NCBI GenBank assembly: GCA_036346255.1 | Contig: CM070633.1 | Coordinates: 24,118,001 to 24,182,000, forward strand | Direction of reading: 5' to 3' | Length of the DNA: 64,000 bases | From: Ampelocalamus luodianensis | Taxonomy: Eukaryota > Streptophyta > Magnoliopsida > Poales > Poaceae | Shown: positions 57,560-64,000 of the stretch, one piece after another | How the letters are laid out: each line of letters starts with the position of its first letter | How positions within the stretch are numbered: the first letter of the stretch is position 1 | The notes under the pieces: model-generated | The model's input: the letters and a program-made list of their open reading frames with translations, nothing else | Databases searched by the model: none | What the model was told of the DNA's origin: nothing | Translations under genes and position numbers: made by a program

Positions 57560-58330
57560 CATGCCCAGAGTCCCCAGGGAAGTGATCGAGCATAGGCTAG
57601 CTTTATAGCCTGACAAAGTACCAGTAAAACAAAAGTTACAGAGATTTGCTCCTGATCGACGAGATGCTATTAGATATGAATTGGACAAGCTTCTTAAGGT
57701 AGGCTTTATAAGAGAAATCAACCACCCAGAATGGTTGGCCAACCCTGTAATGGTTAGGAAGTCAAAAGGCAAATAGTGTATGTGCATAGACTTCACTGAT
57801 CTTAATAAAGCTTGTCCAAAAGATGATTTTCCTTTGCCTCGTACCGATCAGTTGGTTTATTCTACTACTGGTTGTGAAATGTTAAGTTTTCTAGATGCAT
57901 ATTCTGGTTACTACCAGATCAATATGTGTCGAGAAGATGAAGAAAATGCCGCATTTATTACACTATTTGGAATATTTTACTACGGCAAAATGCTATTTGG
58001 TTTAAAAAATGCTGGAGCTTCTTTTCAGCGTTTGATGCAAACGACTTTTCCCCCTAACTAGGCCAAAATTTGGAAGCCTATGTTCATGATCTAGTCGTAA
58101 AAAGCAGCAAACGACTTAATTATATCACAGACATGCAAGAAACATTCGACAACCTCAGAAAGCACCGCTTGAAACTCAATCCCGAGAAGTGTGTGTTCGG
58201 AGTCTCTTCAGGAAAATTTCTTGGATTCTTAGTCTCTGCACGAGGAATCGAAGCAAATCCTGAAAAGATAAAGGCCATCGTGCAAATGCGCCCCCCTACC
58301 ATGAAAAAAGAAGTATAAAAACTCACAGGA
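57560..58330 (+). pseudogene. T reverse transcriptase
   Basis: RT blocks in order: MPRVPREVIEHR, KLQRFAPDRRDAIRYE, MVRKSKGK then a TAG in place of the expected Trp (57774-57776), MCIDFTDLNKACPKDDFPLP, LSFLDAYSGYYQINM, GKMLFGLKNAGASFQRLM, a one-base shift near 58055, and EAYVHDLVVKS where YVDD is usual (Asp to His). The changed active site and stops mean no activity as read. Confidence 0.85.
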
Positions 58331-58333
58331 TGC

Positions 58334-59330
58334 ATGGTGGCTTTGAGTCGTTTCATCGCATGCTTGGGTGAAAAAGGATTACCTTTCTTCAAACTTCTAA
58401 GGAAGAACAAGGGTTTCGAGTGGTCAGAAGAGGCTAACGTTGCCTTTGAGGATGTCGAGAGGTATCTTATGAGTGCTCCTGTCCTGGTTTCTCCAAAACC
58501 AGGAAAGACACTCTTAATTTATCTAGCTGCCACGCCACAGGCAGTGAGCGCAGTACTAGTCGTAGAACGTGAAAACGTACGACAACCGGTTTACTACGTT
58601 AGTGAAGTTTTGCATGGGCCTAAGGAGCATTACCCTCAGGTCCAAAAACTTCTATATGCCCTCCTCATGTCTTCGAGGAAACTGCGGTATTATTTTCAGG
58701 CACACAAACTAGCTATGCCATCTAAGTTTCCCTTGGGAGCGATCCTCCAGAATAGGGAAACAGCGGGACGCTTGGCAAAATAGTCAGTCGAGCTTGGGAA
58801 GTTCGACGTCCATTTCATATCTCGAACAACCATTAAATCCCAGATCTTGGTAGACTTTGTCGCCGAATAGACAAATTCTGAACCTGTTCAGGATCCCCAG
58901 TACGATTCCCACGACCAGTGGATGATGTACTTTGATGGGTCACTTACTCTAAGTGGCTCGGGGGCTGAGGTGGTCCTGGAATCTCCTACCGGAGAGACCT
59001 TAAAGTATGCCATACAATTAAACTTTCAGACCACTAACAATGTGGCAGAGTACGAAGGTTTGCTAGTTGGTATATGAGCTGCGAAAGCACTCTCAATTCA
59101 CCGGCTACTCGTGAGAGGAGACTCTCAATTAGTCTTGAATCAAGTCGAAAAAGAGTACCAGTGCTCAAATCCGACAATATCTCGGTACTTATCGAAAGTC
59201 CGAAAGCTTGAAAAGCATTTTCTTGGTTTCGAGGTTCAATTTATTCCTCAAAAAGATAATTTTCTCGCAGACCAGCTTGCTCGTATAGCTTCTTCCCGAT
59301 CCATAGTACCAAAAGGAGCCTTCTTGAAGC
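58334..59330 (+). pseudogene. T RNase H and second (Tat-type) RNase H
   Basis: The first RNase H region includes CLGEKGLPFFKLLRKNKGF and ends LAK-stop-SVELGKFDVHFISRT, with TAG for Trp at 58781-58783 and 58868-58870. The second begins WMMYFDGSLTLSGSGAEVVL, shows Glu in TTNNVAEYEGLLV, Asp in LLVRGDSQLVLNQV and QKDNFLADQLARIASS, with a TGA at 59075-59077. A second RNase H of this type is diagnostic of the Tat group. Confidence 0.85.
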
Positions 59331-60560
59331 AACTCCAGAAGGCGTCCCTGGTCGAAGAACCAGAGACACCTCCTATTGAGACATCCTCTCTAGAATACGA
59401 GGATACCTGGATGACTCCCATCTACGAGTATCTTCAGATGGGTTCCATACCCGATGATGATATGAAGGCAGATCAATTATCCCGAAAGGCCAAAACGTAT
59501 ACTTTGGTCGAAGGAGTACTCTATAAATTAGGCACTCAAGGGTTGCTCATGCGATGCATTCTGTAGAGCAAAGATTAAAACTCCTTCACGACATACACGG
59601 AGACATTTGTGGGACTCATACTTCCTATAGAACGCTGGTTGGTAAGGCCTTTCGACAAGGTTTCTACTGGCCAACAGCCCTCTACGATGCCAAAGAGCTG
59701 GTGAAAAAGAGTGTACAATGCTAATCTCATAGTAGGCAAATACACCAACAGGCTCAGGCATTACAAACAATCCCTCTATCTTGGCCTTTTGCGACCTGGG
59801 GTCTCGATATCCTAGGACTGTTACCCAGAGCTCCAGGCAGATTCGAGTTCCATTTTGTGGCTATTGATACATTCACGAAATGGATAGAAGCCGAACCTGT
59901 GACTAGGATAACAACGGAAGCAGCAAAAAGGTTCATGATGAGATGCGTGATAGCTCGATTTGGGGTACCTAGTCGGATAATCACAGATAATGGTAAGCAA
60001 TTTTCGAGCGCAAAATTCTCAAAATTTTGCGACGAGTTGGGTACCAAGTTGTGTTACGCTTCCGTTGCCCACCCCAAAGCAATGGGGGCGGTTGAGAGAG
60101 CGAACGGCCAAGTAATGCAGGGAATCAAAACTCGAGTCTTCAACTAGCTTGTCAAGCGCTCAGGGCCTGGGTACAAGAATTACCCTCAGTATTATGGGCA
60201 GTTCGTACGACTGCTAGTCGAGCTACAAGTGAAACACCCTTCTTTCTAGTTTTTGGTGTCGAAGCCATGCTTCCGCAAGAACTAAAGATTAGGTCAGCAC
60301 GAGTTGAAAACTTTAATGACTCCGCCCAAAAACAACTTCGAGCAGACGACATCAACCTTCTCGAAGAGAAGAGAAACCAAGCTTTAATCCGTTCAGCGGT
60401 CTACCAACAAGCTCTGCATAGATACTACGATCGTAAGGTCCAACCTCACAGTCTCGCTGTAGGTGACTTGGTATTGAGGCTTATTCAATTCTAGTCTAAT
60501 CAGAATAAACTTTCCCTCAAGTGGGAAGATCCTTACACTGTGGTCGAAGTTACGCGTCTA
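59331..60560 (+). pseudogene. T integrase
   Basis: The zinc finger is recognisable (HDIHGDICGTHTSYRTLVGK to KKSVQC) but a stop follows the first Cys. The core has D in WGLDILGLLP, D in IITDNGKQF and E in MGAVERANGQ. The tail reads AVYQQALHRYYDRKVQPHSL and VVEVTRLGSVRLAMEDGR, where the G4 LTR cuts in at 60594. A TAG lies at about 60145. It would insert cDNA; it is inactive as read. Confidence 0.85.
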
Positions 60561-60865
60561 GGTTCGGTACGACTAGCAATGGAAGACGGCCGATGTAACA
60601 TCCCAATTTTGGACTTTTGTTTCAAATGTAAGAAAATGAGTAGAAATTAAAACTTTTTCTTACATCGTGTATTTCCTGTATGTTCTAAACAATTCTTGTA
60701 CAAGAATTATGGAAATACAAAGTCACAAGTCTTTTGATCCAAAACCTTGTCTTCCAAAGACATTCATCTCAAATCTTGTGATCATCCTTTGTAAATATTT
60801 TTATTAAGTTCCTGGGATGGCATGTGACCTCTCTGAAAAATTTCATAATTTTTAGAAATTGTTTG

Positions 60866-62437
60866 TGAAGGGATACGGGTAGGCTACGCTAGCCATAAAA
60901 CATTTCTACCACGTAAACCAGGATGCCAAGCAAGATATATGATCACAGATCATTACCACTAGCGCGCGATGCGTGAAGTAAGTCGGAGTAGCCTAGTCCG
61001 ACGATGAGCGCGCCGATGTAGTGGTCGTAGATGATCGTCCAACGTTCTCGTAGTCGATCGTCTCCTCCAAAGAGCTTCCACGGTTCCTTGTGAAGATCAC
61101 GGATCGTCCTCGGCGCAACGGCGACGCGATGAGCGCCTCTCACGGTATCCACACGTCCAGAGAAGGAACAACCGTATGCCGGTGTGCTAGAACCAAGTCG
61201 CACGGGAAGGCTCTCTCAAGAAGATGGCGGTTTAGGGTTTTGGTGGAAACAACTCACGTGTCTCTCTTGTCCCCAAAACTAGCCTCAAGCATCTCCTTAT
61301 ATAGTGCCCGTGCCGGATCCTATCCGAACACTTTTAACGAATCGTATTCGTTACGGTTTGTTCCATCCCATTAAGTGTGTGACCCGTTAGGTTTATGTGT
61401 GTCGGTTGTGACTAGGAAAACCTTTCCGATCACGAGTCGTAGCGGTCCCTAGCAGGACATAACGATTCCGAATACACACAAATTATATCGGACGAACCTT
61501 AATGCAATATGATCTATGACTAGGTCCTCATCACTTACGACCGTGTCTTATCTTTATCGACCGATTCGTGCTCGGTCACGACCAGTTCGTAAACCCTTAC
61601 GACCGGTTTCGACCACTCTGTGATTTCGTTCGATCGATCTACGACTTGCTCGTATCACCATCGACTTATGCGGATCGATCGAACTAAGCGACTTACTCGA
61701 TATTCTCCTTTTGCCTCACGATATCGGTTTGAACTCGGTGAGATAGTGTGTCATCCATGGACTGTTCAATACTTTCTCGATCGAGTTGTCGGATAACCTT
61801 ACGTGGTCGAACTCTTCGACCACTAGTGGCACGACCATGCACTTTCTTTATCCGACTACTTGAGGGCCGAGACATCTCTCCCATTATGTTAGGAGGGCAA
61901 ATCTCATATCCGACCAGTCACATCCCTCGCATGTTTCATAGCATACCCAAAGCTACCTTTATAACTACCTTTCTGAGTAGCGTTTGGCAACCCCTAAGAG
62001 TGCTATTACACATGTAGCGAACCATGCCGATCTCGTGTCTAAGGATTATACATCATCATTGCTTGAGACCAACTAATGACACATAGAATCATAACAATCT
62101 CTATAGTGTCTCAAGGTGGGTCATTCCAACCCCATGTTCTCTAACATGTGTTTACATTATTGATTTGATATCCCCATATCCATGATCGGTGAAACATGAT
62201 CATCAATCAATACATGTCTTGGTCGTAGAGTCACCGGTGTTCGATCAATGACATTCGACCAGGATACTTTTAGAACGACATCATATAAGTCGAAGTGTTT
62301 CACCAACAAGTCACATACTCGTTGATCTTCAGAACTAATGATTCATTCAAGGAACAGAATAACATTTATTCAAGAACTCATAAACATAGACGTGATACAA
62401 TCATCTCCATGATTGCCTCTAGGGCATATCACCAACA
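60866..62437 (-). repeat. C2: solo copia LTR
   Basis: This 1.57 kb stretch is the C1 LTR in reverse (minus strand from TGTTGGTGATATG at 62437 to CCCGTATCCCTTCA at 60866) flanked by GTTTG on both sides (60861-60865, 62438-62442). A single LTR with its duplication shows loss of the body by LTR-LTR recombination. It has many CG or CCG readings where C1 has CAG or CTG. Confidence 0.95.
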
Positions 62438-63624
62438 GTTTGAATATTTTTAGAGGGCAGTCAAACCAGTTTGACTTTCAGTCAAACCTTAAACCAGAGC
62501 CTTGCATAATTTTGGGAGAATAATGCACAACATAAAAACCTCTGAAAATTTTATACAGGGTTAATACCTGAGTTAGCAAGCTCTAGTAAAAATTTCTGAA
62601 ATTTTGGAGTTGTTTTGCTATCTCAAATAAATCCTCAAAGTCCTAGAAGTTTAAAACTCAAAACCTAATTTCACTGTTCATTGGGTGCGAGTCAGACTCG
62701 GGCTCAAGCCACTTGACTTGGTCCAGTCAACTAACTGCACCCGGTCCGGCTTAAAAGCGCACTTTCAATCTCAGTCGTTGGATCCTTATCGATCGGCCCA
62801 GGTTCGCGTAAACATTCGGACGTCCGAATGCAATCTCTCATCGTGGCCGTTCATTTCTGATCCAAGGGTTCGCGATCTTCTCTGTTGATTTAAACTTCAG
62901 AAGCTTTTAGCGAACCCCAGCCGTTGGATTAAAATCGGACCGTCCGCGTAGCCAGAAATGTTCGGACTTCTGATTGTTTTGTTCGATCTGAGCCATTGGA
63001 TTAAAATCCAACGCTCACAATCTCCTCCGTTTTGTTTAAACCTCAGGAGCTTCGAGAGATCTGAGCTGTCCATTTCTAAATCCAACGACTCACAGCGTCT
63101 TTGCCCTTTTCTCTGGTCATCTTCAACCTCCCGCCGTGCGTGAACAGAGAGAGGCATGGCGCTGTCAAATCGTGTTCCTCTGGCAACGTCTCCCTGGTCG
63201 GCATTAAGTGCTTGCAGGTGCTTTCGCCCGAGAGGCATGCCCTACTCCTACATCTCCATCATTTTGCTTTTCGGTCCATGTTTGTGTCATGGACTTAGCT
63301 CTCCCGAGAGGCTCCTTTTGCCAAACCCTAGTTTTCCAAGCGATATAAAGGTCCCAAAATCCCCTCCTGGTGTTCCTTTATACCACCCTTAGCTTCTGTT
63401 CCATTTTTGGAGATTAACCCACCAAAAACACCAAATCACCGTTGTTGACCGTGGAGCTCATCTGAGGATCATGAAGCTCCAGTGGTTCTTCTTCAAATAT
63501 TCTTGTACCCTTTTCAACTCCTTAATGCCTTAATCATTTCCCCTCACTTAATTTTGGGTTTCGTTCATAGGATTTGACAAATTTGGGGTTTGTTCAAATT
63601 CGGCCAAAACCATCCCCTTTCTTA

Positions 63625-63664
63625 CTCCATTTCTCAATTAATTGCTCCATTTCTCAATTAATTG
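63625..63664. repeat. 20-bp tandem duplication
   Basis: CTCCATTTCTCAATTAATTG occurs twice in direct succession within the G4 LTR. It is a minor local duplication. Confidence 0.9.
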
Positions 63665-64000
63665 CTCATGAAGCTTATATGGGCTCTTGTGTAGCTATAT
63701 TGACCACCAGTGGTGTTCATTTTGGCTCAGGTCTCTAATTTCATATCTTCTTCCTTGGGTCTGGCAAGCTCCACCGTGGTCAGACCTTCTCCGACCATCT
63801 TTGCAGCTCCTTTCGGGCAAGGTAGCTTCTTATTAGTCCCTAGAGGCCGGGGCACTCGCTTCTTTGGACTGCAGCGGAACTTTTTGCTATTTTCGCTTTT
63901 GGCAGTAGCAGCCCCATCTTCATTTTCTGGCTCGCCGGCGTTTAGAGCAATCGCCGCCGGCGAGGTCACTACCATTGGGTCCGCAAGCCTATTGCGGATC

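Larger units (their letters stand above)
53671..60593 (+). mobile_element. T: Tat-type Ty3 retrotransposon, right-truncated by G4
   Basis: T has an LTR ending near 54392, a TGGCG-type primer site, gag, protease, RT, RNase H, a second RNase H and integrase. The extra RNase H before integrase and the DGGSSLNIL protease are features of the Tat lineage. G4 interrupts it at 60594, after the integrase. The frame is largely kept but carries many nonsense codons. Its left LTR start is not fixed. Confidence 0.88.
60594..64000 (+). repeat. G4: Tekay-like LTR, split by C2, runs off the window
   Basis: TGTAACATCCCAATTTTGG at 60594 opens a plus-strand LTR related to G2. It is broken by C2 (60866-62437) and continues from 62443 to the window end. 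It shows CCGTTGGAT-type dyads (62775, 62920, 63000) and a GC-rich end. Whether it is a solo LTR or the start of an element cannot be seen. The duplication left of it would be GCCGA (60589-60593). Confidence 0.85.

Overview
The window is intergenic plant DNA built almost entirely from nested LTR retrotransposons. The element types (Tekay/Del-like and other chromodomain Ty3 elements, a Tat-type Ty3 element with a second RNase H, and a Ty1-copia element whose LTR starts TGTTGGTGATATGCCC) point to a grass (Poaceae) with a repeat-rich genome; the species cannot be read from the sequence. I found no host protein-coding gene, tRNA, rRNA or CRISPR array.

Layout, in order of nesting. (1) Element D, a degraded gag-only element, forms the resident ground at 42500-42592 and 51741-53670. 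(2) G1, a minus-strand Tekay-like Ty3 element, sits in D with its right end at 42499; its parts are 6991-8537 (3' LTR part), 8538-11467 and 20101-22427 (internal), and 22428-24745 plus 41693-42499 (5' LTR parts). (3) G2, a plus-strand relative (1-6990), is inserted in the 3' LTR of G1; its left half is outside the window. (4) C1, a complete copia element (11468-20100, target duplication ACTGG), splits G1 between protease and reverse transcriptase. (5) G3, a plus-strand Tekay-like LTR remnant (24746-41692), lies in the 5' LTR of G1 and was itself hit by E1 (24981-29795) and E2 (31473-40470, duplication AAAAT). (6) E3 (42593-51740, duplication AAGAC) is inserted in D. (7) T, a Tat-type element, runs from about 53671 to 60593. 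(8) G4, another Tekay-like LTR, starts at 60594 and carries a solo copia LTR C2 (60866-62437, duplication GTTTG).

Coding capacity. G1 is the best-preserved element, with an uninterrupted frame from reverse transcriptase to chromodomain and only a few lesions elsewhere. C1 has all copia domains but several breaks. T has all Tat domains but many nonsense codons. E1, E2 and E3 are non-autonomous: they keep LTRs, primer-binding sites and a long shared non-coding internal region; E2 and E3 keep only an integrase tail with chromodomain, and E1 keeps no coding sequence that I can see.

Most notable observations. The LTRs of the Ty3 families G, E1, E2 and E3 share a three-exon-like layout: a donor, a 58-63 nt micro-exon between TTAG and GCAAGT/GCAAGC, an intron-like segment full of short hairpins, then a pyrimidine-rich or TTGCAG acceptor. 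In the G copies the joined exons give a short conserved acidic/Cys reading frame. The LTR of T carries eight 22-nt palindromes at a 28-29 bp period whose arms change in compensating pairs. Finally, near-identical copies differ mainly at CAG/CTG triplets in a way deamination does not explain, so many frameshifts here may be consensus errors.
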